DNA from: Pseudopyrenochaeta lycopersici
Taxonomy: Eukaryota > Ascomycota > Dothideomycetes > Pleosporales > Pseudopyrenochaetaceae
Reading direction: 5' to 3'
Assembly: GCA_003313425.1 (NCBI GenBank)
Contig: NHZP01000025.1
Span: forward strand, 434,001-498,000
Length of the DNA stretch: 64,000 nt
The translations under genes and the position numbers were made by a program. The notes below the pieces were generated by a model. It ran no database searches, was not told the DNA's origin, and saw only the letters and a program-made list of their open reading frames with translations. This document shows, in pieces, positions 54,821 to 64,000 of this stretch (position 1 is the first letter of the stretch; the number at the start of each line of letters is the position of its first letter).

Positions 54821-54895
54821 GTATCACCACTAGGGCGGTCCCACTCTATCCTATCTTATAATTGTATTCCCCTTCTACGAACCGAGACTAGAGGC

Positions 54896-54966
54896 CTTTC
54901 GTTCGGTCAGCGGAGGGACAACAGTCGGTTTCGAAGCTTGAGGGCGAGGAAGCCATCGAGGTCATC
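54896..54966 (+). repeat. Direct repeat, copy 1 (partner 55636-55706)
   Basis: Shares TTCGGTCAGCGGAGGG and GCTTGAGGGCGAGGAAG in order with the second copy, with scattered substitutions and a 1-bp indel. Origin unknown; perhaps a host segmental duplication. Confidence 0.65.
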
Positions 54967-55635
54967 GTGCGTTGGACCGCATCTCGAAGGAATAATGTAG
55001 CATCGTCCTCGGTGTAGTCTAGGGACTCGAGTGTTCTGACACAATCCGTTCGCATTGCATAGTCTCTCATGACGAATTCGAGAAGACTTTCAGCTCGTCA
55101 GAAAATGCTAGCAGCACAGATTCATGCGTTGCTGGTAAGTCATGGGCCAATCCTTTCAGCAGGAGCATGCTCTCATTGCCCCGAAGTCCGCAGCGAGCAG
55201 ATTGACATTGCCTCGAAGGAGACGTCGACCCAAATGATGCTGACACCACGACGGCAACCTTTTCATACACTAGATCGGTGTCCGCCTCGTATCTGCGTTA
55301 TATTGAGGCTTGGCTTCTAGGAAAGTATTTCTTCAGTGGTTTCGCTTACGGCGTGATCTGGAATCGCACCACTCAGCGCCACTCACCACCACTCACCACC
55401 ACTCAGCATCATATTCATCATACCAACGTCATCGGTCTAATTCTCAGTAACCATATCCTTCATCACTAAGGTAGTATCTTGCAGCATCAGGCATTGTGAC
55501 TCGCAGCAACAAAGTACTGTACGTGTAGCGTATGTGAAACAACACTCGAGCTGAGATTAGATCTCGGCTGCTGCTTGGTCTAGGAATCGGCTCGAGTGGG
55601 CTTGAGACATGGGCACATGGTGAGCCTAATTAGGT

Positions 55636-55706
55636 CTTTTGTTCGGTCAGCGGAGGGAACAACAGTGGGCTTTGGGGCTTGAGGGCGAGGAAGCTATCGA
55701 GGTCAT
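55636..55706 (+). repeat. Direct repeat, copy 2 (partner 54896-54966)
   Basis: Second copy of the duplication described for 54896-54966; it lies about 740 bp downstream, just before the MFS fragment. Confidence 0.65.
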
Positions 55707-55874
55707 AGAGCTCGAAAATGGGAACCGTTATCAAGGGCCTCGAAAACAGGAGCCCCAAATCCAAATCTGCACTACGCGCGTACTGCGGCTTGCTTCTGGG
55801 TACGGATTTGATCTAAGGTTCGTTTACACGAACTAGGATAAATGGATTTACTGGCCCTAATCTTCGGTACAGTG

Positions 55875-56141
55875 CCGTGGGAGGAGCGGTGTTCGGCTCC
55901 CGGAGGACAGACTTCGGAGTGGCATCGTATCTTTCTTCATTCAGATCCCGACGGCCTATTTGATCTTCGGTTGGGGAATGGAGTGCAACCCTTGCTCACG
56001 TCCACGACTTGCTGTGCCGATCATCACAGCATTCATTGTAGCCGCTGGAATCTTCGACGCAATGGCGGGTTTTAATACGTATTGCGCAGAGGTTATGCCT
56101 AGTCCAAGGAGAGATGCGATTGCCAGCAAGTATATGATTTA
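55875..56141 (+). pseudogene. MFS transporter, C-terminal fragment
   Basis: The plus-strand frame reads EDRLRSGIVSFFIQIPTAYL, then IFGWGMECN, LAVPIITAFIVAAGIFDAMA and GFNTYCAEVMPSPRRDAIAS. This is the last pair of membrane helices of a major facilitator drug-type transporter, including the conserved N-T-Y loop. A TAA follows KYMI where the family normally has Gln and more sequence, so the end is also cut by a probable CAA-to-TAA change. The first ten helices are absent. Confidence 0.6.
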
Positions 56142-56660
56142 ATATTCATTCTCTGCGGTCTGATGTGATCGGGCTGGGCCCGACTTGTGCAATCAGTAAG
56201 TGGTCCGACAAAGCATTCAGAGCTTCCAGCGTTGCTGACGTATCCTAGCACCTGTAAGTTAGTACATACGCCTAGTCCTACACCAGTCTTATCTATATTC
56301 TATATGTCTTCTGTCTAAATGCCTAGGCGCTCGCGCACGCGCTTAAAGAGGTTAAGAAATAAGAGTATTAGCTTAGGAGTAGTAGCCTAAGCTCTAGCAG
56401 ATGGGCTGTTCTAGGAGAAAATAGCCCACTGATACGAACAATTATCTTTGATTATTCCCAACCCTGCTCCAGATACTGCACCTCGTATACTCGCAACAGA
56501 CCTGGACATGTGCGCTTACCCGAATCCAATCCTAGCCAGCTTCGCTCCCGCGGCATGACATCTCTTAAATAGACGCCTTTCTTTCCCATACAAAACCTTC
56601 CACTTATCCATTTACAACTCCCACAAAGACCAAATTTGTTCAACATCACCTGCTGTTAAC
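56142..56660. other. Intergenic, ligase promoter side
   Basis: No gene supported. It probably contains the promoter and leader of the ligase gene. Confidence 0.4.
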
Positions 56661-59150
56661 ATGCCCTTTAACTTTAGTATCCTATGCGACCTCCTCAACG
56701 AACTGGACCAAAACCGTGCCAGAAAATCATCAAAAACGCGTAATACCCTGACTTCCAGCCTTGAAATAGTTGTTTCCTGGTTCAACAAGCATGATGAAAT
56801 TATTCCACGAGAAGGACAAGGAGCCGTTGCCTTCTTATCATGTCTATTTCCAGAGCGAAGGGCAGACCGTGTCTTCGATCTGCGGGAAAATCGCCTCGAA
56901 TCAATCATCAAGCAAGCCCAAGGGCTCGGTGAGACACGTTTAAAGCAATTACAAAGTTGGAGGACTAGAGATGGTGCCGACTTTGCGTCCTGCGTCGAGC
57001 GCTTGATGTCTGCGACGGATGCAGAAGGCAGACACGGTTCAAGCGTGACTCTAAAAGAGCTTGACGAAACTCTAGACCGGGTTGCAGCCAGGTCACCCTT
57101 CTCGTCCACCGAACTGAGGCAGGGGGTGGAAGCCAAATACGAGGAGCCAATTCGGACTTATGACGTGTTGGCGAGAATATTTCGAAGATTATACAGCTCC
57201 GAAGCGAAGTGGATGGTCCGTATGATCCTGGAGTCCTATAGTCCAATGAAAATCCCGGAAACACTGGCGATGCAAAAGTTCCACTTCCTTTTGCCTAATG
57301 TCCTGGCCTTCCAAAATTCTTTCGGGGCTGCCGTAAGGATGTCGTCTGGAACCTCGATACAGCGCATGCCCTCCCAGCCAACGATAGCTGTCGAACTCTC
57401 GCTCAGAGACATAGCCACACGTAGCTTAAAGCCTCAAATTGGAGTTATGATTACACGAACAGCGCACGACAAGGCCAGAAGCATCAAGCATTGCTGTCAA
57501 CTAGCAAGGGGTAGACGCATAAGTGTTGAGCGAAAGTACGATGGCGAGTACTGTCAAGTGCACATTGACCTGACTAAGGGAAGGAATTGCATCAAAATCT
57601 TCTCTAAAAGCGGAAGAGACTCGACAGAAGATCGGACAGGCCTGCATGACGTGCTGCGAGAGTGCCTGAGGCTCGACTCGGCAGACTGCAAGATCAAGAA
57701 GCAATGCATTCTGGAGGGAGAGCTACTGGTCTGGAACGATCACAGCGAGCGGATTGAACCATTCCATAAGATCCGCAAGCATGTGCCACGATCTGGCCGA
57801 TTCCTCGGAACTCGGAAAGACTCACCCACCAATATTAACGAGCATCTTATGATAATGTTTTATGATCTGCTCCTACACGATGACATCGCTTATATCACAG
57901 ATACTCACGATGCGCGCCGGCAGCGACTTTCCTCACTAGTCCACTGTATTCCCGGCCGAGCGGCCATGGGCAGCCGTGAGAACATCGATTTCTCCTCCCG
58001 CCATGCCCCCGAACAGCTTCGCGAGGCATTCTCTCGAGCCATTATACAGCGATGGGAAGGCCTGGTGCTGAAGGGACGAGATGAACCTTACTACTCATTC
58101 TCTGGAAATAATAGATTCATCAAGTTGAAGAAAGACTACATCCAAGGGCTAGGAGACACCGCTGATTTTGCTATCGTGGGTGGCCGCCGCGATCCGATGG
58201 ACGAACAAGAACTTGGGATGGGGAAGTTGCGGTGGACATCATTCTATATTGGATGCCTAGAAAACAAGGACCAAGTTTGCCGTCTTGACGTCAAGCCGAT
58301 ATTTCGCGTCATCGACAAGGTAGGCCGGCACGGTATGGCCAAAGAGGATATTCTTTTTCTCAACAGACTTGGATACTTCCAAGAAACACCTTTTTTTCTC
58401 TCCACCCCCGAGCTCCACGTCAGGTTAGAACGAGGGAAGCTGCCTTGGCCAACCGACTTGTTTAAGCGACCCTTCGTCGCGGATGTAATGGGTGCTGGCT
58501 TTGACAAACCGGCTGATACCAGGTATTATGCTCTGCGATTTCCTCGGGTGCAGAAGATCCATCGGGACCGTACGTTCAAGGATACGGTTAGCTTTGGCGA
58601 GCTGCAAGAGTTAGCAAGGAAGAGCATGGAAATGCCGCAGGAGATCGAGAGCGAAAACAGAAACTGGCTCGAGAAGCTCAAACCAACATACTTTAATCCA
58701 GACTACTTGAGAAATTCCATGAATCGCACAATCAGCTCTAGCGGTGGCCTAGAGAAAAGGGAGAGTGAAGAGGAGGAAAATGGAAAGGTAAAAGAGGATT
58801 GTTCACATCTGGATAATAGTTTCTCTCAGCCATTGAAACGAAAGCTCCTCGCAGAGGATTATCAACCAGCTGTCAAACGAGCTAAGGTATCGCTTATTAC
58901 TTCGACAGACGCTGAGGGCATGCAGCACTCCCCTGCTATGTTGATGTGTACAAGCTTTTCTTCTTTCCATGAAGACTCATCGGTCACGCTGTCCGCGAAC
59001 TCTTCAATGACTGAGCCCGCAGCAGAAGCGTTTGCAAGAAGTCATGACCGACAGCGAGGGAGTATAGCAACTTCATTTACTCACCAGGAAGTAACGAGTG
59101 AGACGGAGCACCAAATGGTCAGTTCCTTACGCCTTGCAACAAACGGGTAG
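56661..59150 (+). CDS. ATP-dependent DNA ligase (ligase IV-like, no BRCT)
   Basis: A single intronless frame of 829 residues. After a helical N-terminal domain (residues ~1-240) the adenylation domain has motif I ERKYDGEYCQVHI with the nucleotide-accepting Lys at ~292, ILEGELLVWN (motif III), IMFYDLLL (IIIa), RWEGLVLKG (IV) and FIKLKKDYI (V). An OB-fold region follows to ~660. The last ~170 residues are Ser/Glu-rich and disordered, and no BRCT repeats are visible, unlike nuclear ligase IV. Eukaryotic ATP-dependent ligases seal nicks through a ligase-AMP intermediate. All core motifs are present, so it should be active; its role, perhaps in end joining, is inferred. ATG 56661 is the first Met of the frame and precedes a typical helical start. 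Confidence 0.85.
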   Translation: MPFNFSILCDLLNELDQNRARKSSKTRNTLTSSLEIVVSWFNKHDEIIPREGQGAVAFLSCLFPERRADRVFDLRENRLESIIKQAQGLGETRLKQLQSWRTRDGADFASCVERLMSATDAEGRHGSSVTLKELDETLDRVAARSPFSSTELRQGVEAKYEEPIRTYDVLARIFRRLYSSEAKWMVRMILESYSPMKIPETLAMQKFHFLLPNVLAFQNSFGAAVRMSSGTSIQRMPSQPTIAVELSLRDIATRSLKPQIGVMITRTAHDKARSIKHCCQLARGRRISVERKYDGEYCQVHIDLTKGRNCIKIFSKSGRDSTEDRTGLHDVLRECLRLDSADCKIKKQCILEGELLVWNDHSERIEPFHKIRKHVPRSGRFLGTRKDSPTNINEHLMIMFYDLLLHDDIAYITDTHDARRQRLSSLVHCIPGRAAMGSRENIDFSSRHAPEQLREAFSRAIIQRWEGLVLKGRDEPYYSFSGNNRFIKLKKDYIQGLGDTADFAIVGGRRDPMDEQELGMGKLRWTSFYIGCLENKDQVCRLDVKPIFRVIDKVGRHGMAKEDILFLNRLGYFQETPFFLSTPELHVRLERGKLPWPTDLFKRPFVADVMGAGFDKPADTRYYALRFPRVQKIHRDRTFKDTVSFGELQELARKSMEMPQEIESENRNWLEKLKPTYFNPDYLRNSMNRTISSSGGLEKRESEEEENGKVKEDCSHLDNSFSQPLKRKLLAEDYQPAVKRAKVSLITSTDAEGMQHSPAMLMCTSFSSFHEDSSVTLSANSSMTEPAAEAFARSHDRQRGSIATSFTHQEVTSETEHQMVSSLRLATNG

Positions 59151-59740
59151 CTAATGCGTAAACTAGCCGGGAAAATGATCTCGTTGTACCTGCGAGAAAT
59201 ATGTGGTCGATGAGATCCGTTTTACCACTACAACATTCTATGAGAAGCTTCCGGAACTCAAGTGCACTTGCAATCATCGAATTCATGACCATAGTATCAT
59301 CACCTAAGTAAGAGGGGTAATAGCTCTTGGGAGGATGGAGGAGGGATGGAGGAGGGAAGGAGGAGGGAGGGAGGGAGGGAGGGAGGGAGATGGATGAGAG
59401 GTGGTCTCTATTAGATAATGTTCAAATCACATAATACCTAGCTCAGAACATAGCATCGTAATGGATATGCAGCTACCTGAGCAGTGCTACGATATTTTGG
59501 CTGGCCATGAGATGCGAAGTTCTGACGAGACCACCATGCTATTGTCAGTGTGGATACATGGATGGAGAGGGTCAGAGAAGAAAGGAAGAAATTGACGAGG
59601 ACAAACTCGTGGGCGCTTGATGACAATGATGGATTCTAATCAATGCAGCTCCTTTATGGTACTTTGCTACGCTTTGCCGTGGTAGTCTTCGCTGTTGTCA
59701 TGTCTGTCGTTGTGCCCTACCACCGCCAAAAATCCCTCCC
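59151..59740. other. Intergenic with purine tract
   Basis: It lies between convergent genes. The notable feature is the GGAGGGA-type tract at 59330-59391. No gene is supported. Confidence 0.45.
59330..59391. repeat. G-rich purine tract (GGAGGGA)n
   Basis: About 60 bp of nearly pure purine on the plus strand, made of GGAGGATGGAGGAGG then repeated GGGA. It could form triplex or G-quadruplex structures. It lies between convergent transcription units. Confidence 0.85.
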
Positions 59741-60336
59741 TCACGGCCTCCTTCCCACCCTCCACCAATGTACAGCAACGCAACTACAAATCGTCATCCC
59801 TATATAACACATCCCTAATATCCCTTGGATCCAACACTCCATCCATATAATCTTGTACCGAACATCCAAGTCATTAACGCTGACTTCTTGCGAATAGACC
59901 ACTAGTATGTTGAAGACACAGACGAAGGTATACAGGCCGACGAGCACAAGCGAAAATGTGAGAGCGACAGCAGGGTGGAAGGTGAGCGTCCGCGACTTTA
60001 TAGACAGCGAGGGCGTCTGGAAGATAAGAGCAAGGGTAACGAAAGTGTAGATCACATCGGAAATCAAGGCGGGACCTATACGGAACCAGAACAAAAACCT
60101 GACACTGAAGTTAATAAGAGTCATACAAATGCATCGAGCGACGAGAAGATGACATACGGGTAATCGTGTTTGTAGGGGTCGTCTGTCTTCCACCAGATAA
60201 CATATAACGAATATTCCACAATTACGAAAATGATGAAGAGGGGAAGTATGAAATTCTTGATGATAAAGATCTTGTGGTGGCTGCTGCCTTGCCAACGAGG
60301 ATCGCGAGGCGATGTGAGTGGTATGAAGATGCCCAT
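59741..60336 (-). CDS. Small four-helix membrane protein, unknown
   Basis: Exons (minus) 60336-60158 and 60104-59741, with a 53-bp intron (GTATGT...CTTCAG), join in phase to ~180 residues. It starts MGIFIPLTSPRDPRWQGSSH. Four hydrophobic helices are visible: FILPLFIIFVIVEYSLYVIW (~33-52), a stretch around ALISDVIYTFVTLALIF, ALTFSLVLVGLYTFVCVFNI, and IQGILGMCYIGMTICSCVAV near the end. No catalytic motif or signal peptide cleavage site is obvious. I do not recognise the family; it resembles other small uncharacterised ascomycete membrane proteins. Confidence 0.7.
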
Positions 60337-61139
60337 TGTGAGTCTTTTCAAGTTTTAAAGTGGGTTTGTACCGCTTGAGGTTCTTGGGAAGGCTGCGTCA
60401 GTTTAAGTATGAGTTAACGACCTTGGCTCTCGCATGTGGTCTTCCCTTTTCCTCTCATTCCATTTGGGCAGGTCCCCCAAACAGCCTATCACAGATGACT
60501 TCGCCTTCAGCAGTCTGCCTACCATCAGGGCCATGATTGAAAGACCGGAGTGGATGAGCCTTACGATTGGCGTTAAAGGGATATAATTGGGTGGATGTGT
60601 ACGATGCATAGCCTCATTTGCTGAGTCCAAGAACGGAAACTTAATGCAACCTTGCGATGTTGGATAGGTCGATGTGCTTGCATTTGCCAGAGAGCATGAT
60701 TGGACGAAGGAGCTCGTATTTTTTAAGCACTGACCCCCCCAAACCTATTACGCGCAACCGACCAGAACAACAACAGATTATAAGCAAGTACTCTAAAACC
60801 TGCAATATAGACTCTTAAGATAGTGCTTAATAGTGTTAAATAATCCTTATTTTAAAATATACTATAGCTATTTTGTTGTGGTTGCTGCAAGTTGACTTAA
60901 ATTTTAGCCACAAAACACAAAAAATACGAGCTCCTTCGTATGGTTGCCGGACATTTGGCACAGGCAGCAGACCGTCATTGTAGTACCTGCGCCTGCTGGG
61001 GGGCGTCGAGCGACTGCGCGAGGTCGAAGGATTCGAGTGAGTGTGACAGCGAGGGCGGGGTAGATATACGAAGGAGCTCGTATTAACGTAATTCCCAGCA
61101 TCTGTGAGAAAAGGTGAAGTGTGTTGGGGGTATAAACCA
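60337..61139. other. Intergenic, holds an inverted repeat
   Basis: No gene is supported. It contains the 21-bp inverted repeat at 60704-60724/60919-60939 and a third partial copy at 61068-61084. Confidence 0.4.
60704..60939. repeat. 21-bp inverted repeat pair, possible small element
   Basis: ACGAAGGAGCTCGTATTTTT at 60704-60723 (21 bp with the next T) recurs in exact inverse at 60919-60939. The 194 bp between are AT-rich and non-coding. A direct partial copy, ACGAAGGAGCTCGTATT, lies at 61068-61084. It could be a small MITE plus a solo end. Confidence 0.65.
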
Positions 61140-61199
61140 TAGAGCCACCCACAAAAGTTGTTATCATGAGATTTTCTTTCTGGTGTTGCGATTAAATTG

Positions 61200-61800
61200 C
61201 TAACTGATAGTTATAGAACATTTGCGCAATCTAAAATTAATAAGTCGCTGTGGTGGTCGAATAATTCGCCGAGAGCGAGAGCTGGCATGAACAGCTACTT
61301 CAACCTCAGAAGTATCCTTATTAACCACAACATCCTCTGAAGCTTCTATAAGCTTGAAGCTACGTCTCTTGCCTATTTTAGATAATTTGAGATCGTTGTG
61401 GAGTTGTTTCTGAAGCTTCCAAGTGACCTTCTGCTCCTCGCGATCTATAGTTTTCTGGAGCCTTAATTGCTCGCGCAACCCTCAATAATTGCCTCTGCTC
61501 AAGCTGCTCTGCTTTGAGAAGCTTCTGTTGTTTACGGAGGCTGAATAGCCTTACTTCTTTGGTGTTGAAAGCTCCTCATCTTCACAGTTCTCCTGCTCCT
61601 GCCTTGTGCGAGCTTCTTGAATCTTCTTAGGCAACTAAAACACAGCTCCACCGTTGTATTCCTCTGGCACTTCAAGCAGCAGAGCCTTGCCGCGCTGACG
61701 GCGCTTCTTCTCATTGGCTAGGGCCTCCTTAAACTGCTCATTTTCATGTTTCAACAGAGTATTTTGAACTGAGATTGCGTGCATGCTTCGGCTAAGCTTC
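61200..61800 (-). pseudogene. Pogo-type transposase, C-terminal relic with stops
   Basis: On the minus strand, NEKKRRQRGKALLLEVPEEY then NGGAVF is the well-known segment that follows the DDE domain in fungal pogo transposases. An in-frame TAG comes directly after it, and further stops and frame changes break the basic tail (QKTIDREEQKVTWKLQKQLH). The catalytic domain upstream is missing. Confidence 0.7.
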
Positions 61801-63017
61801 TGTGACTTAGAATTGTATAGTTAACGTAATGTACAAGCGAGTCGCGGCTAGTGAGATGGCTAGTGAGATTTGTCCCCACCTCTTCAAGCGTACAACTTAA
61901 CAACGTCATAAGGTAGGATTATAGGAATTAATAGAGTTGGTTAAGCAGTATCTAAGGTATCTTTTTTTTTTTTTTAACATGTTCGTTGTCACTTTTGCAT
62001 CACTACAGAATATCCGCAAGCTGACATTCTTATGCCAGCCACGCTCCACAGTCCAGCTTATTGTTGGATGCACGCGAATGAAAGGTGGACTGTGGCACAA
62101 CCCACATCGAGATGCCCTTATCGATAACGTGCTCCACCACCTGATGCACGTTCCCACCTGATGCACGAAAAAGACCAGATAACCAGCAGCGCAATTGAGG
62201 CAATAGAGCTACTTACAAAAGCTATTATTACGAGATTTTCTAGTGTTGCAATTAAATTGCTATATAGAATCCATGGTCGCCTGGACATTATCAGCAACTT
62301 GACTGCTAGGCAATATCAGCTCAATGCTGCTGTCCCTCACTTCCCCGCAACGGCCGCAGTGAGCGTGCAGCTCCTTCCATCAAGGTTCGTTGTTGGGTCT
62401 GCACAACCGATCAATCGGACATCCCCGTCTGCAGCCAAAGGGAGATAGCCATGGAACGGAACGTCTACACCTTTCGTATTGGCGAACGGTCGCGCAGATG
62501 CAACAGTGTAGGCCTATTGACGAAGCTGCCATCTTTGTTGGACGGTGACGGCATCTTTCTGCTATTGTGAAAGTGGAGAGACAGCGGGGTTCACCGTTTC
62601 GGCGGTGCTTAGCAGCGTATCAGGACTGGATGAAAGTGGCCATATAAAGTTTCCCGCGGGTGAGTGGCTCGCCGACTGATGGGGGACAGAACGAACGGGG
62701 TCTAGTCTCTGGTCTCTGCTCCCGACGCTGCAACCTTCCGATCATTTGCATCCTCCCACGCGTCTCGATAACACAGACGCCATTCCATGCGCTGCCGCTC
62801 TCCCTTGCGTTATCCACCCAGAGGCATTCTTGCACAGCGACAACCCCAACAGCTCCCGCATCTTCCGACTCTACTTAACGAACGAGCCGCCATGGCAGTG
62901 GCAGCATGTCGAGACCGAGCCGAGAGAAACTCGCGAAGGAGGGTTTGGCTGACGAAATCCACCACCAGCATCTCACTGTGGTTGCTATTAAGGCATTGAG
63001 CGTGCGTGGCCTCAGCT
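61801..63017. other. Non-coding; pogo remnants then 5' region of the Reg1-like gene
   Basis: 61960-61976 is a T tract. 62202-62260 resembles 61140-61200 and 31904-31946, so it is probably another pogo 3' end. From ~62650 the sequence becomes GC-richer with pyrimidine-rich stretches, as expected for the promoter and leader of the gene at 63018. Confidence 0.4.
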
Positions 63018-64000
63018 ATGGCTGAGGTGCTATCGACGCCAGAGGGTGCGCCCTTCCAACACGCCCCGCCAATATCGCGCTCCACCTCGTCGACATCGCT
63101 GTCGCTCGACGCCTTCAGTGTCCCTCGTAGAACTGCATACTTGCTGCAGGACTTGCGTGCACCCTCGCTGAGCTCTTCACATACCTCATCATTGCACTCG
63201 ACGCCCTCTAGCAGTCTCTCACTGGACACTAAGTCGGACGAGTCAAGTAGCGAGGACGACAGTCTATCCTTCGCGGAGTACGGCACTGCAGGACGATATA
63301 AACGTGCTATCGATTCCTTTGACTTGGGCCCTACGAGCATAATAGAATCGAGCAACCGGCCATCTTCGCCAGTGCCCTCACCTGCCGAGGGCCTTTCTTT
63401 AGATACACCCCTACTGACACCAGATCCACTTCTAATATCAGAGGACGACACGGCAATGCGTAAAGAACCTTCACATAATGTCGACTATTTATCATATGAA
63501 TGGAGAGAGGAGGATATTTGGGCCTCATGGCGGTACATCGTGGAGCACCGGAACGTGTATGGCGAGCGCTCCCGGCTCGAAAATGCATCGTGGCGAACCT
63601 GGGCGAAAGCCCAATTCAAGCTAAGGACGATGTCGCCCGATACGCTGAACTGGTGAGTGTCGATCCCCCCTCGCGGTTTCCTACAGGTTTGGTCCAGCTA
63701 TTCTAACGAGCCACACAGGCTAAAGGACGTGGACGTCACCTGGTTGTATGGCCCTATGCAGGCATCGAACCGCTTTGGCTCGCAGCAAAACTCCAAGCCA
63801 GTCAGCCGATTATCCACAACCAATTCTGTTGAGAAGCCAATTCTCAAGAAACGCTGCATCTCGGAAGTAATGCTGCAGAAGCCACTATCGTATTCGTCAT
63901 TAGTCAAGCAGGCTACAGAGGCAGTGCAGGCCCAGCAGACGACTGGCGTGACTCTCGAGCGACGGAAGTCTCGACCAATCATTGGCCGAGCGGCAACTGA
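63018..64000 (+). CDS. Reg1-like protein phosphatase regulator (GATA-like/DUF1752 domain), 3' end outside the window
   Basis: Exon 1 is 63018-63652 and exon 2 runs from 63719 past the window end, with a 66-bp intron (GTGAGT...CACAG, TTCTAAC branch site). After a Ser-rich N-terminus (residues 1-150) comes the conserved block DYLSYEWREEDIWASWRYI, then RLENASWRTWAKAQF and SPDTLNW|LKDVDVTWLYGP, with the intron splitting the Trp codon. Exon 2 adds KPILKKRCISEVMLQ, a basic motif shared by this family. In yeast the relative Reg1 directs the PP1 phosphatase Glc7 in glucose repression; that role is inferred here. ATG 63018 is the first Met in frame; 63006 reads GTG. Confidence 0.8.

Larger units (their letters stand above)
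54829..55874. other. Intergenic with an internal duplication
   Basis: No gene is supported. A ~71-bp segment at 54896-54966 recurs at 55636-55706 in the same orientation (TTCGGTCAGCGGAGGG ... GAGGGCGAGGAAG). CACTCACCAC repeats lie at 55375-55405. Confidence 0.4.

Overview
The window looks like a transposon-rich stretch of a filamentous ascomycete genome, most likely a dothideomycete (inference). The evidence is 43-66 bp spliceosomal introns with GTNNGT-type donors and CTAAC-like branch sites, CFEM, Zn2Cys6, NACHT-WD40, 2EXR-like and NmrA-like genes, and several hAT and pogo elements of fungal type. Host genes sit in small islands between mobile DNA, and many of them are broken.

Layout. 1-8000: mostly non-coding or decayed (an F-box/ankyrin gene with one in-frame stop, a degenerate unknown gene, a copia-type LTR with a half-tRNA primer site). 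8075-11435: two good genes, a histidine phosphatase and a four-exon chromate (CHR) transporter. 12416-21544: three hAT elements in a nested stack. An outer copy contains two complete inner copies, each flanked by a perfect 8-bp target duplication. 21545-22613: the 3' part of a MULE transposase cut by the outer hAT. 23138-32640: a mosaic of hAT, LTR and pogo pieces that leaves fragments of a 2EXR-like gene and a serine protease, next to an apparently intact CFEM membrane protein gene. 32905-37178: a membrane protein gene and a STAND N-terminal (Fungal_N) type gene. 37757-37978: a perfect 73-bp inverted repeat. 39237-43710: a probable relic metabolic locus (NmrA-like reductase with a frameshift, dead Zn2Cys6 regulator, dead acyltransferase holding a hAT-derived MITE). 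44340-45839: a PD-(D/E)XK-like protein. 46802-51457: a large NACHT-WD40 NLR-type gene with twelve nearly identical WD repeats. 52045-54820: a complete hAT element with an intact two-exon transposase and a perfect 8-bp duplication. 55875-64000: an MFS fragment, an intronless ATP-dependent DNA ligase, a small membrane protein, a pogo relic, and the 5' part of a Reg1-like phosphatase regulator that runs off the end.

Main message: eight separate sets of hAT termini, all beginning CAG, can be read by eye, and three pairs have exact 8-bp duplications around transposase-bearing copies (a fourth flanks the MITE). At least four transposase ORFs appear intact, so hAT activity has probably been recent. 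The most interesting host gene is the NLR with its homogenised repeats. Exon boundaries were worked out by hand from splice signals and phase, with no transcript or database support.
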